In this document: one piece after another, positions 1 through 6,803 of the stretch | Layout: the number at the start of each line of letters is the position of its first letter | How positions within the stretch are numbered: position 1 is the first letter of the stretch | Assembly (NCBI GenBank): GCA_964415045.1 | Contig: CAYPZL010000185.1 | Location: 1 to 10,861 of the forward strand | From: CAYPZL01 sp964415045 | Lineage (GTDB): Bacteria > Planctomycetota > Phycisphaerae > Sedimentisphaerales > Anaerobacaceae | Length of the DNA stretch: 10,861 bases | Direction of reading: 5' to 3' | Translations under genes and position numbers: made by a program | The notes under the pieces: model-generated | Database searches by the model: none | What the model saw: the letters and a program-made list of their open reading frames with translations, nothing else | Told to the model about the DNA's origin: nothing

Positions 1-66
1 AGATTTTTCCTCCCTAAAGTAAGCCTAATCTCCATTTTGCAAAAGTTCAGTTACAGACACAGACGC

Positions 67-81
67 GCGGGCAAAGCCCGC
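67..81 (-). terminator. Small GC stem-loop downstream of the helicase remnant
   Basis: GCGGGC and GCCCGC pair perfectly around an AAA loop, 17 nt beyond the stop codon of the minus-strand helicase reading frame. No T-run follows it on the minus strand, so it is not a standard intrinsic terminator. It may act as an mRNA 3'-end stabiliser or have no role. Nothing else was seen in positions 1-98. Confidence 0.2.
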
Positions 82-98
82 AGATGAGTGTGGTGTCG

Positions 99-2202
99 CT
101 ACTGCCAGGAGCGGATGCGCTCGGCCCGGCTTATGAAACCCGAGGATAAGGAACGGGCGCGGGCCTTGAGCAAGAGCCGGCGGCCCCGCTCGCTGCGCGT
201 GTAGACCAGCTCGACCGGCCCGACGAATTTGCCCCACATCCTGGCGAAGTGCTCGGCCAGTTCCTTGTTCCTGCCGAGGACGCCGGGGACGGCGTGATAG
301 TCCTTGCGCATCAGTGGGCCCAGCGGCGTCTTTCGCACCAGCAGGTACCGGGGATTCTCCAGCGGCGCCAGGACCTCCTGCAGCGCTTCCAGGAAGAGCG
401 ATCGCTCGCGCGTGGTGGCGCCTCGAAGCGAGCAGCTCACGAAGCCGTAGTCCAGGCGCTGCGCGACGACCTTGAGCTTCCAGCGGCTCGTCTCGATCAG
501 CTCGGCCTGCAGCAGCGCCCGGGCCAGAGCCTTGCCAATCTGCTTCATGCTCGAGGCCACCGGCGCATGCCGCAGGAAGAGCCACAACGCCTTGAGCAGC
601 TTGGGCATCGCTGCCAGCGCCGCCAGGGCCGATGCGATGGCCGCCAGCAACAGGAATCCTCTCAGTGTCATTCTGTCGGCGTTGTCCTCGGCCGAGCGCA
701 TGACCAGCGAGAACGCGAACAAACCCCAGAATCCGCCTTGCCAGAGCAGGGCCAGGATCGTGTTGGTGAAGACGAACTCGCGCGGCAGAACCAGCGGCGA
801 AGCGGCGACCTGCTCGGTCATGCCGTGCCCTTCGGCCGAGCCGAGGGCCTCTTGCCACTCGGCCATGAGCCGGGCCCGGTCGCGGGCCTTGCGGGTCATC
901 ACCTCGTTGATGCGGTCGATTCTCGTCTTGTCGAAAGGCGGCTTGCCCAGCCCCAGTCGGGCCAGCCCGCTTTGGATTCTCCCGGTCGTGAACGAGACGC
1001 CAACGAACGATTTGAACCGTCGCGTGAGTGTCTCCAGGTCTTCGCTGTTCTTTGGCACACCCTCTTCCTGACACACTAAGTGCCAGATGTTTGCGGTCTT
1101 CGAGGGGTCGCTCTCCCGGGTGCGGATCGCTCGGCCGCGCATCTGGTTGGACAGCATGAAGGAGCCGACGAAACTGGCCAGGATCAGCGTGTTGACGCAT
1201 GGCGCGTCCCAGCCCTCGCCCAGCAGGGAGGCGGTTCCCACCAGGACGGTGACGCCGCCGCGTTGGAACAGGCGGGTGATCAGGCCGACCATCTTGTTCT
1301 TGTCCGCCCCGCGAACGGTGGCCTCCGAGAAGCGTTCGTCGTGTGCCAGTGGCTTGCAGACGATCCCGGCAGGATCGAGCCCCATCTCCGTCGCGATGCT
1401 GTGGAGCAATTCCTGCGACCGGGCCGGTATCACCGTCAACGTCCCGGTGAGGATGCCGAGCTGCACGGCCTCGGCCTGGCTGCGGCGAATCTGCTCGAAG
1501 ATGGGCACGACCCCCAGACGTTTGAGAGGCTTCACGTCGTCCGGGTTTTTCGGGAAATCGGTCCGGCGAATGAAGTCGGTCAACACGACCAGACGGACAT
1601 CTTCTCCACAGCTCTCGCGCTCGACGCGCACGATTTCCTCGATGCTCTTTAGCTTCGAGGCGCTTCGGATCAGAAGCCGCGCGATACGGCCCGTGCTCTC
1701 GAGACGAATCTGCCGCCTCTCGGCGGCCCCGATCCGCTTGGCGTCCCGCAGGATGCGCCGGAACAGCTCCTTGTGCTCGTCGAACGATTTCGCCCGGGTG
1801 TACAGACAGCCCGTCAGGAGAATTTCGAGCGATGCCTTGTCGAGCTTCGGGCATTGCCTCGCGGACAGGCCGATGATGCCGAGCAGCTTTCGCGGCGGGC
1901 GGCCCCGTACGTGATTGAGAAAAGACGCGATGCTGGAATAGAAGCTCGGCTCGGAGAGTATCTCCTCGACGTGGGCCTTCGGCTCTCTCACGCACGGGTG
2001 ATTTTCCTGGGCGGCGATGAATTCCGCGTCCGCGCAGAGCTGCTTCACAAACGCATCCACATCCTGGCGGAAGGCCCGGATCTCCTCGCGCTCGGCGCGC
2101 AGGGGCAGGGACATGTAGACGTAGTCCTGGTGCGGACAGCACCCGCTGCTGGTAGCTGCGCCAGGGTTTGCGAAATTGAATATTGTCAGGGAACGAGTTC
2201 AT
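99..2202 (-). pseudogene. DEAD/DEAH-type SF2 helicase, first RecA domain deleted and frame broken
   Basis: The ATG at 2202 opens a 22-residue start (MNSFPDNIQFRKPWRSYQQR, then VL) typical of the N-terminus of a large (about 900 aa) DEAD/DEAH helicase family. At about 2130-2143 it runs straight into CPHQDYVYMSLPL, which in that family lies after the first RecA domain. The join is out of frame. The remainder continues in a different frame, open from before 2143 to the stop at 99, with ATG 2114 as first internal start (671 aa). In 671-aa numbering the second RecA domain is preserved, with GEGWDAP (299-305) and QMRGRAIR (324-331) resembling motifs V and VI. Two hydrophobic segments follow (about 448-472 and 487-503), then a conserved C-terminal domain with TTRERSLFLEAL and a VELVYTR/ARARSLS end. 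No Walker A, DEAH box or motif III is present, so ATP hydrolysis is not expected. The gene begins 6 nt after DUF1294 stops, suggesting co-transcription. From the original ATG the other frame also stays open for 725 codons, but its sequence is Arg/Pro/Gly-rich nonsense. Family assignment is from recalled sequence patterns and is strong. Whether the break is biological or an assembly error is unknown. Confidence 0.85.
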
Positions 2203-2208
2203 CTTCTC

Positions 2209-2562
2209 TCAACCGCGAACGAAACGCCAATAGGCGTAGACGGCGACGATCTGAACCAGGACGATTGCCGCAAAGACCATTTTGAAGCGGCGCTTTTGCG
2301 TCTTGTGTCGAAACAGCATCTGCCCGGCCAGCGCGCCGGGGCTGCCGCCGAGCAGCGCCGCGGCGTGCAGGACTACCTCTGGGACGCGCGTCCGGCCGAC
2401 GACGGCTTGCCGCTTGTCGTACCCATAAAACAGCAGCGTCGCGACGTTCACACCGCCCAGGTAGGCATAAAGCGGAGCCAGCCCCAGCCGCCAGAGCACC
2501 AGCGCCAGCACCAGCACCAGACCCAGCCCTGAAAAGAGCTTTTTCAAATCGTACCGTGCCAT
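2209..2562 (-). CDS. DUF1294 family small membrane protein
   Basis: A 117-aa protein with hydrophobic stretches at about residues 9-30, 32-46, 63-82 and 96-111, predicting an integral inner-membrane protein. It carries the DUF1294 pattern in order: N39 in the VNVATLLFYG stretch, YDK (48-50), RVPE (59-62), LLGGSPGALAGQ (70-81) and FRHKTQKRRF (84-93). The family is widespread and its biochemical role is unknown; some members are fused to a cold-shock domain, but no such domain is seen here. The start is taken at ATG 2562, where the protein begins MARYDLKKLF. In-frame starts further upstream would run into the inverted-repeat element. The Shine-Dalgarno is weak (an AGAGAAG stretch). It lies 6 nt before the helicase remnant and probably shares its mRNA. 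The Leu/Val-rich first helix is coded by repetitive CAGCAC-like sequence on the plus strand. Confidence 0.88.
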   Translation of the reverse strand: MARYDLKKLFSGLGLVLVLALVLWRLGLAPLYAYLGGVNVATLLFYGYDKRQAVVGRTRVPEVVLHAAALLGGSPGALAGQMLFRHKTQKRRFKMVFAAIVLVQIVAVYAYWRFVRG

Positions 2563-2607
2563 AGCGAGCGAACTTCTCTGCTGATTTCGGTTCGTTCGTG
2601 CGTAGCA

Positions 2608-2709
2608 TGTCATTCTGAACGCAGCGTAGCGGAGTGAAGGATCTGGGCTGTGGTGCTGAAACACCTTCCGTTCGGAGGCCAGATCCTTCGCCGACGGCTC
2701 AGGATGACA
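2608..2709. repeat. 102-bp element with imperfect terminal inverted repeats
   Basis: The left arm (2608-2646) begins TGTCATTCTGAAC and ends GAAGGATCTGG. The right arm (2679-2709), read in reverse complement, begins TGTCATCCTGAGC and ends GAAGGATCTGG. The outer 13 and inner 11 bases match with two differences. The left arm carries about 8 extra bases between them. The 32-bp centre contains GGTG/CACC and CCTTCCG/CGGAGG pairing. It lies in the gap between the anti-sigma gene and DUF1294, 45 bp upstream of the DUF1294 start. From general memory, sequences of this TGTCAT...GGATC kind recur in many environmental genomes and give spurious peptides such as SERSEES or LRMT, so a mobile MITE-like or REP-like element is likely. 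No target-site duplication was identified. As RNA it could fold into a long hairpin and act as a bidirectional terminator. Confidence 0.7.
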
Positions 2710-2848
2710 AGGTCTCTCACACGAGCGTTCTTCCTAATCTCTATTCGTCGTTCGGCTCACCAATAGGCCAGGGATTCTGCCGCTTGTCAACACGCAAGTG
2801 TCGGTCGTTGTGTGCGCGGAAGTGGCGTCGGGGAATGGGGCGCGGCGG

Positions 2849-3370
2849 TCAATACGGCTGGGAAGGTCCGCGCGGGATGGGGCTGACATTCAGGCAGGAG
2901 GCGACGAAGCGGACGCCGGATTCGGTGTCCGAGGCGAGATTCTCCCATTCGCTTGCGAGGGGACGTTCGACGAGGCGCGTCCAGGTCTTCAGGTCGGCCC
3001 CGGTCAGATCGACGATGGGCACGTTCCGGTCCGCCGGGGGTACGGGCCGCTCCGTTTGCATCATTGTGTGGACTCCGATTAGCGCAGCGACAGCCAAACA
3101 CGCTGCCGCGGCGAGCTTGAGACTGGTTGATATCGGCGCCCTGCGGCGGGGCGGCTCGGCGACTGCGCGGGTGATCTGTTCGGTCATATGCCCCGGGGCC
3201 TGCTTGAGAGTTTCCGCTTCCGCTTGCAGGCCGCGACGAACGGTTTTCCAGCCTTGGTAAAAGCATCGGCAGGCGGCGCATCCCGCGATGTGCCGCTTCG
3301 TTAGTTCGCCCGGCTCGCGGTCCGAATCGGCCGCGTGCGAAATCATGAATCGACAGAGCCAGCAGGGCAT
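2849..3370 (-). CDS. Membrane anti-sigma factor with zinc-finger-like N-terminus
   Basis: A 173-aa protein, probably the anti-sigma partner of the ECF sigma factor encoded 42 nt upstream. The N-terminus has C3 and C6, then H27-x3-C31-x2-C34, matching the Hx3Cx2C core of zinc-binding anti-sigma (ZAS) domains. A single transmembrane helix spans about residues 85-102. The remaining 70 residues would lie outside the membrane and show no domain I recognise. By analogy with the family, the cytoplasmic zinc domain would hold the sigma factor at the membrane until a signal is sensed. The start is the second of two adjacent ATGs: GGGAGG at 3382-3377 is 6 nt from this one but only 3 nt from ATG 3373. 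The family assignment is fairly secure; the signal is unknown. Confidence 0.8.
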   Translation of the reverse strand: MPCWLCRFMISHAADSDREPGELTKRHIAGCAACRCFYQGWKTVRRGLQAEAETLKQAPGHMTEQITRAVAEPPRRRAPISTSLKLAAAACLAVAALIGVHTMMQTERPVPPADRNVPIVDLTGADLKTWTRLVERPLASEWENLASDTESGVRFVASCLNVSPIPRGPSQPY

Positions 3371-3412
3371 CATACACCTCCCGATCGAATGATGACGAGC
3401 GTGTTTCTCTTC

Positions 3413-4036
3413 TTACGCATTCTCACCGGCCTCGTCTCGATATTCCCGGTTCCAGCGTTTCAACAGGTTGACGCGGGCCCGATACAGCGAGACCTTCACG
3501 CTGACCTGGGACCGTCGCATCGTACGGGCGATCTCCTTGACGGACATCTCCTGGCCGTACTTGAGCCAGAGCACCTGGTATTGAAGCTCCGACAGGCCTC
3601 GCGCCAGCGTCCACAGGTCGTCGGATCGCTGCCGCTCGTCGACGGTCTCGGCAGGCTCCGCGCGCTCCTGCGGCGCCGGGACAGGCCGCAGTCGCACGCA
3701 TTTCCTGCGGTGATGACTGACCGCCAGCCTCGCGCCGATGGTGAAAAGCCACGTCGAGAACCGGTATGACTCGCGATAACGCCCGATGTTCTGCCAGGCC
3801 TTCACGAAGGTTTCTTGAACCAGGTCTTCGGCGTCATGGTGGTCGGCGGTTCTCTGGCACAGAAAGACCTGGAGCCGGGGCGCAAAACGCCGCACCAGCT
3901 CGGCAAAGGAGGCCCGGCAGCCCTGTTTCGCCTGCCGGGCCAGTTCTTCGTCGCTGAGGTTGCCCAGTGTTTCTTTGCTGCGTGCGCCGCCGCAGTCTAC
4001 GACGTTGCTTCGGATTGTTGCTTCTTCTGTTCCCAC
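3413..4036 (-). CDS. ECF-type RNA polymerase sigma-70 factor
   Basis: A 207-aa protein with the two-domain ECF layout. Sigma region 2 covers about residues 44-112 and includes DAEDLVQETFVKAWQNI (68-84) and the FSTWLFTIGARLA stretch (93-105). A charged linker (113-138) follows. Region 4 covers about 140-195, with LSELQYQVLWLKYGQEMSVKEIA and a helix-turn-helix ending VSVKVSLYRARVNLLKR. It should bind core RNA polymerase and direct it to stress- or signal-specific promoters. The only in-frame start found is GTG 4036, so the gene overlaps the 3' end of the upstream exported-protein gene by 40 bp. No clear Shine-Dalgarno precedes the GTG, which suggests coupled translation. The anti-sigma gene follows downstream. 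ECF genes often control their own operon, but I could not identify a matching promoter here. Confidence 0.93.
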   Translation of the reverse strand: MGTEEATIRSNVVDCGGARSKETLGNLSDEELARQAKQGCRASFAELVRRFAPRLQVFLCQRTADHHDAEDLVQETFVKAWQNIGRYRESYRFSTWLFTIGARLAVSHHRRKCVRLRPVPAPQERAEPAETVDERQRSDDLWTLARGLSELQYQVLWLKYGQEMSVKEIARTMRRSQVSVKVSLYRARVNLLKRWNREYRDEAGENA

Positions 4037-4959
4037 TGTTTTTTGAGGAAGTCGAATACCGGTTGTGCCTGGGCCTCGAAGCGGAGGCGCGTCGTCTTGC
4101 CCTCGGTGGAGAGCTGAATCTTGCGGACCATCTCCGCCAGGGCCGGTTGGTCCTGGCCGGCCATTGTCGCCATGGCGATGAGCCCCTCGATCATCTGGCC
4201 CATGCTCTGTGCCATCTCCTGAGATTTGGCCTCCAGCGCGATTCTGACGAAGACCTTGCCGGCCGTCTCCCCGAGGTGCAGGCGAAGCGCCTCGGTCTGG
4301 CGCAGCAGGGCGGCCTGGGGCTCATCACCGGCCATGGCCCCGACGCCCGTGCCCGCGACCTGAAAGAACGCGCCGTTCCCATCCGATGTCACCGCGTCCA
4401 GAAGCTCCGCCGCCGCGCCGGCACTCGGGCTGCGCACGGCGTCTACGGCGCGCTTGGTGACGTCGAGGTCGCCGCTCATGACGACCAGATGGCCGTCGCA
4501 GAGGCAGCCGTACATCATCTGGTGAGTGGATTCCTCGCCCTTCTTCTCTTCGTGCAGCCAGCGATGGATGGTGACGTCGCCGTGGTCGAACTCGGCGTGC
4601 TCGGCGTTCATGCGCACCAAGGCCAGGAGTTTGTCCTGGTCGAACTTCCCGTCGATCAGGACGACGGCTTTCTTGCGGTCCCCGCCCGCGCCGTAGAGCG
4701 TGGCATCGCGAACGTCGTCGAGCGGATGGAATCCGAACACCGTCGCGAAGTTCTGCATATCTTCTTCCATGCCCTGTGCGGTCAGCTCGGCCCGGACGAG
4801 TTTGCCGATGGCGCTGCGCAGAAAGGCCTCGTGATCGACGTGCACGATCCAGTTGGCGTCGGCGCCGATCTCGTTCTTTGCCAGTGTGCCGGCCCGGAGA
4901 TTTCCGGCGGCCACGCACAGACCGGCGGTTAGAATCACTATCAACGTTCTCTTGCACAT
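3997..4959 (-). CDS. Exported protein of unknown function, upstream of the sigma factor
   Basis: A 320-aa protein that I cannot assign to a named family. Residues 1-23 (MCKRTLIVILTAGLCVAAGNLRA) form a Sec signal peptide, so it is probably periplasmic or extracytoplasmic. The mature start, with an ADANWIVHVDHEAF stretch at about 33-46, resembles uncharacterised planctomycete exported proteins of this size; that is from memory. The rest is mixed alpha/beta with no membrane segment, and the C-terminus is charged (KKQWEQKKQQ). ATG 4959 was chosen because AAAGGAA sits about 7 nt before it and it gives the signal peptide; the longer in-frame start at 5025 would add 22 residues and bury it. The gene overlaps the sigma gene by 40 bp, so it is probably co-expressed with sigma and anti-sigma. 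It could be part of the signal-sensing side of that system, which is an inference from position only. Confidence 0.75.
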   Translation of the reverse strand: MCKRTLIVILTAGLCVAAGNLRAGTLAKNEIGADANWIVHVDHEAFLRSAIGKLVRAELTAQGMEEDMQNFATVFGFHPLDDVRDATLYGAGGDRKKAVVLIDGKFDQDKLLALVRMNAEHAEFDHGDVTIHRWLHEEKKGEESTHQMMYGCLCDGHLVVMSGDLDVTKRAVDAVRSPSAGAAAELLDAVTSDGNGAFFQVAGTGVGAMAGDEPQAALLRQTEALRLHLGETAGKVFVRIALEAKSQEMAQSMGQMIEGLIAMATMAGQDQPALAEMVRKIQLSTEGKTTRLRFEAQAQPVFDFLKKQWEQKKQQSEATS

Positions 4960-5007
4960 TCTATCGTTCCTTTCACATTCTACCGGATTGCCGGCTTGTT
5001 CGTGTGG

Positions 5008-5042
5008 AAAAAGCAACCTTCGCAACCGGGTGGTCCGGTCGC
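5008..5042 (-). terminator. Probable terminator of the beta-propeller gene
   Basis: On the minus strand, starting 23 nt after the propeller stop codon, GCGACCGG pairs with CCGGTTGC (8 bp including one G-U) around a 5-nt loop. A run of five T follows, 9 nt beyond the stem. The gap between stem and T-run is larger than in a textbook intrinsic terminator, so strength is uncertain. If active, it separates the propeller from the exported-protein/sigma/anti-sigma unit, whose promoter would then lie in 4960-5065. I see no clear promoter boxes there. Confidence 0.4.
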
Positions 5043-5065
5043 TCTTGCATCACTCCACCCGCGTA

Positions 5066-6427
5066 TCACTTGCCAATGCAATACAGATGTTTGCGGCCGC
5101 GCAGAAAGAGTCTGCCTCCGGATACGGCCGGAGAAGCGCAGAAGATCTCGTCGAGTTTGTTGACCGCGAGGATCTCGAACGTCGGGCCCAGCTTTACGAC
5201 GTAACATTCGCCGTCCTCCGTTTGGATGTACATCCTGCCGTCGGCGGCCGTCGGCGAGGCCGTAATCGTGTTGCGGACGCCCAACTTCTGCCCTTCGTAC
5301 ACGACCTTGCCCGTTCGGGCTTCATAGCAGCTCAACGTTCCTTTATCCTGGGGCACGTAGAGATAATCGCCCACCGCGATCGGAGAGGTCACGTAGGCGC
5401 CGCCTTTGGAGTGCCGCCAAGCTACGCCCTGGCTCCCAGTTTGGCCTTTGGCCGGTGTAATATCGCCCGAGGCCTCCGGACGGACGGCGACGATGGGCCG
5501 CCGTGGAAAAAGGTTGTGTCCGGAGGACAGGAACACCAGGTCACGCGTGGCAACCGGGGAAGGAACCGGGATCATCGATCCTCCCGCGCATTCCCAGAGG
5601 AGTTTTCCCGTGGCGGCCTCGTATCCTCTCATACGTCGCCTTGCGTTGGTGACAACGGTGGTGCGCCCCGCGGCCTCGAACAGAAAAGGTGTCGCCCACG
5701 ATGCGCCCTCATTCCGCTCGGTGCGCCATACCGGATCGCCGGTGGTCTTCTCGAACGCGGCAATGTAAGAATCGTCATCGCTGTCGCAATTGACAATGAT
5801 GGTGTTCCGGAAAAGCACCGGCGAGGCGGCGGTCCCCCAGCCGGCTCGCCCGCGCAGGAGCCCCAGGTCGCGCTGCCAGATCACCTTGCCCTCGAAATCG
5901 AGGCAGTACAGGCCCGCCGAGCCAAACGAGGCGAAGACGTGTTGGCCGTCTGTGACGGGTGTTTCGGAAGCATAGGTGTTCTTGGTATGACGACGAGTCT
6001 TTGGGTTATGCCGGGCGACGGCTTTGGACCACCGGATATTTCCCTCCTCGGCATCCAGACAGATCACACGATAGTCGTATTCAGATGCGTCCGGTTTCCT
6101 GCGGTCGCCTCCCAGGTACACGCCGCCGCGAAACGACTCGACGTTGGGGTCTTCGGCGACGGCGGTGGTGAGAAAGACGCGGTTTCCCCAGACGATCGGG
6201 GACGAGTGCCCGGTGCCGGGGATGGGCGTCCTCCACTTCACGCCTTCATTCTCACTCCATTTCAGGGGCAGGTTCTTCTCGGATGAAATGCCCCGGCCGT
6301 CACCCCGCCAGCCGGGCCAATTCTCCGCGAAGGCCCTGCTCGAGCTTGCCAGAATCACACAGATCAGTACGATGTGCCATGTGGCATTCAGCTTCCTCGC
6401 GAACCGGCGTTTTCTACATGATTTCAT
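5066..6427 (-). CDS. Exported PQQ-type beta-propeller repeat protein
   Basis: A 453-aa protein with a basic N-terminus and a hydrophobic core ending SSSRAFA at about residue 35, so a Sec signal peptide. The mature protein starts with NWPGWRGDGRGISSE, a motif common at the start of planctomycete PQQ-like/BamB-like propeller proteins. Propeller blade repeats follow, seen as recurring patterns: YRVICLDAEEGNIRWSK, LYCLDFEGKVIWQ, YIAAFEKTTGDPVWRT, MRGYEAATGKLLWE and LSCYEARTGKVVYEG. The family is a scaffold rather than one enzyme. Genuine quinoprotein dehydrogenases are larger and carry catalytic residues that I do not see, so a binding or assembly role is likelier. ATG 6427 is preferred: AGGAG at 6440-6436 is 8 nt upstream, whereas the in-frame GTG at 6433 would be only 2 nt from it. 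It is transcribed away from the phosphofructokinase/sulfatase genes. Confidence 0.88.
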   Translation of the reverse strand: MKSCRKRRFARKLNATWHIVLICVILASSSRAFAENWPGWRGDGRGISSEKNLPLKWSENEGVKWRTPIPGTGHSSPIVWGNRVFLTTAVAEDPNVESFRGGVYLGGDRRKPDASEYDYRVICLDAEEGNIRWSKAVARHNPKTRRHTKNTYASETPVTDGQHVFASFGSAGLYCLDFEGKVIWQRDLGLLRGRAGWGTAASPVLFRNTIIVNCDSDDDSYIAAFEKTTGDPVWRTERNEGASWATPFLFEAAGRTTVVTNARRRMRGYEAATGKLLWECAGGSMIPVPSPVATRDLVFLSSGHNLFPRRPIVAVRPEASGDITPAKGQTGSQGVAWRHSKGGAYVTSPIAVGDYLYVPQDKGTLSCYEARTGKVVYEGQKLGVRNTITASPTAADGRMYIQTEDGECYVVKLGPTFEILAVNKLDEIFCASPAVSGGRLFLRGRKHLYCIGK

Positions 6428-6445
6428 AGCCACTACTCCTGCACG

Positions 6446-6461
6446 TTACGCCTCTGCGTAA
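6446..6461 (-). promoter_or_regulatory. Leader inverted repeat next to the propeller ribosome site
   Basis: TTACGC and GCGTAA are perfect complements around a 4-nt loop. In the propeller mRNA the hairpin would end 5 nt before the AGGAG ribosome-binding site, close enough to affect translation. It could equally be a DNA operator. Arms of 6 bp make chance occurrence possible. Confidence 0.3.
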
Positions 6462-6474
6462 TAGCGCAGCAGGC

Positions 6475-6489
6475 CGTTGGATTCCAACG
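6475..6489. promoter_or_regulatory. 15-bp perfect palindrome, candidate operator
   Basis: CGTTGGA, a central T, then TCCAACG: seven-base arms with no mismatch, 47 bp upstream of the propeller start. The size and symmetry suit a dimeric regulator, but no regulator gene for it is in the window. It lies where a promoter for the leftward gene would be expected. Confidence 0.35.
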
Positions 6490-6685
6490 CTTATCACGGT
6501 CGATCCGGCCGCCATCTCTTCAGAAACGCCCAAGAATGCGCCGATTCATCGAGAATCCAATATTCCGGTCCTTTTTTTCAAGGCCGCCCGGTCTGTTTTT
6601 CCATTGCGTCTCTTATACGCCTTGGTCGCAGGAGAGGTTACATGGCGTTCGGTACCTTCTGCACGCTCCCACGTGAGGTTCGCCG

Positions 6686-6695
6686 TGACGCGTCA
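6686..6695. promoter_or_regulatory. 10-bp palindrome TGACGCGTCA
   Basis: A perfect 10-bp palindrome centred about 54 bp upstream of the TATAAT box of the rightward genes, a position typical of an activator site. It does not extend beyond 10 bp and may be chance in GC-rich DNA. Confidence 0.2.
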
Positions 6696-6718
6696 GGCCG
6701 GGCAGACTTTGATCCGGG

Positions 6719-6747
6719 TTTCGCTCGCCGGGCGGATCGAGTATAAT
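6719..6747 (+). promoter_or_regulatory. Candidate promoter of the phosphofructokinase/sulfatase run
   Basis: A perfect TATAAT lies at 6742-6747, unusual in this GC-rich setting, 56 nt before the phosphofructokinase ATG. With a 17-nt spacer the -35 position is TTTCGC (6719-6724), a poor match to TTGACA. A start site near 6754 would give a leader of about 50 nt. Confidence 0.45.
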
Positions 6748-6803
6748 ACGCGGTTCGTTAATGGAGTCGATCGTCGTAGCGGCACGATTGGGGTATCCGG
6801 CGT

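Larger units (their letters stand above)
6428..6803. other. Divergent non-coding region with short palindromes
   Basis: No reading frame here has a credible protein sequence. The region separates the leftward propeller gene from the rightward phosphofructokinase/sulfatase genes and must hold promoters for both. It contains an inverted repeat at 6446-6461, a 15-bp palindrome at 6475-6489, a 10-bp palindrome at 6686-6695 and a TATAAT box at 6742-6747. A T7 run near 6570 and a T5 run near 6595 have no adjacent stem that I can see. No clear leftward -10/-35 pair was found. Confidence 0.6.

Noticed and set aside
25..2202. A 725-codon open frame from the original helicase ATG
   Set aside because: After the first 22 codons it is Arg/Pro/Gly-rich sequence with no family pattern. 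It is a GC-driven shadow of the conserved 671-codon frame and only reflects the frame break.
2490..2530. A repetitive CAGCAC-like tract that could be a microsatellite
   Set aside because: It encodes the Leu/Val-rich first membrane helix of the DUF1294 protein, which explains the repetition.
2800..3260. Plus-strand frames over the anti-sigma region
   Set aside because: The minus strand carries a zinc-finger-like motif, a membrane helix and a strong ribosome site; the plus-strand products match nothing.
4853..6286. A 477-codon plus-strand frame opposite the beta-propeller gene
   Set aside because: It has no recognisable motif and is antisense to clear propeller repeats; long open antisense frames are expected at this GC content.
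6560..6600. T7 and T5 runs as possible terminators
   Set aside because: No stable stem directly precedes either run on the plus strand, and no rightward gene ends nearby.
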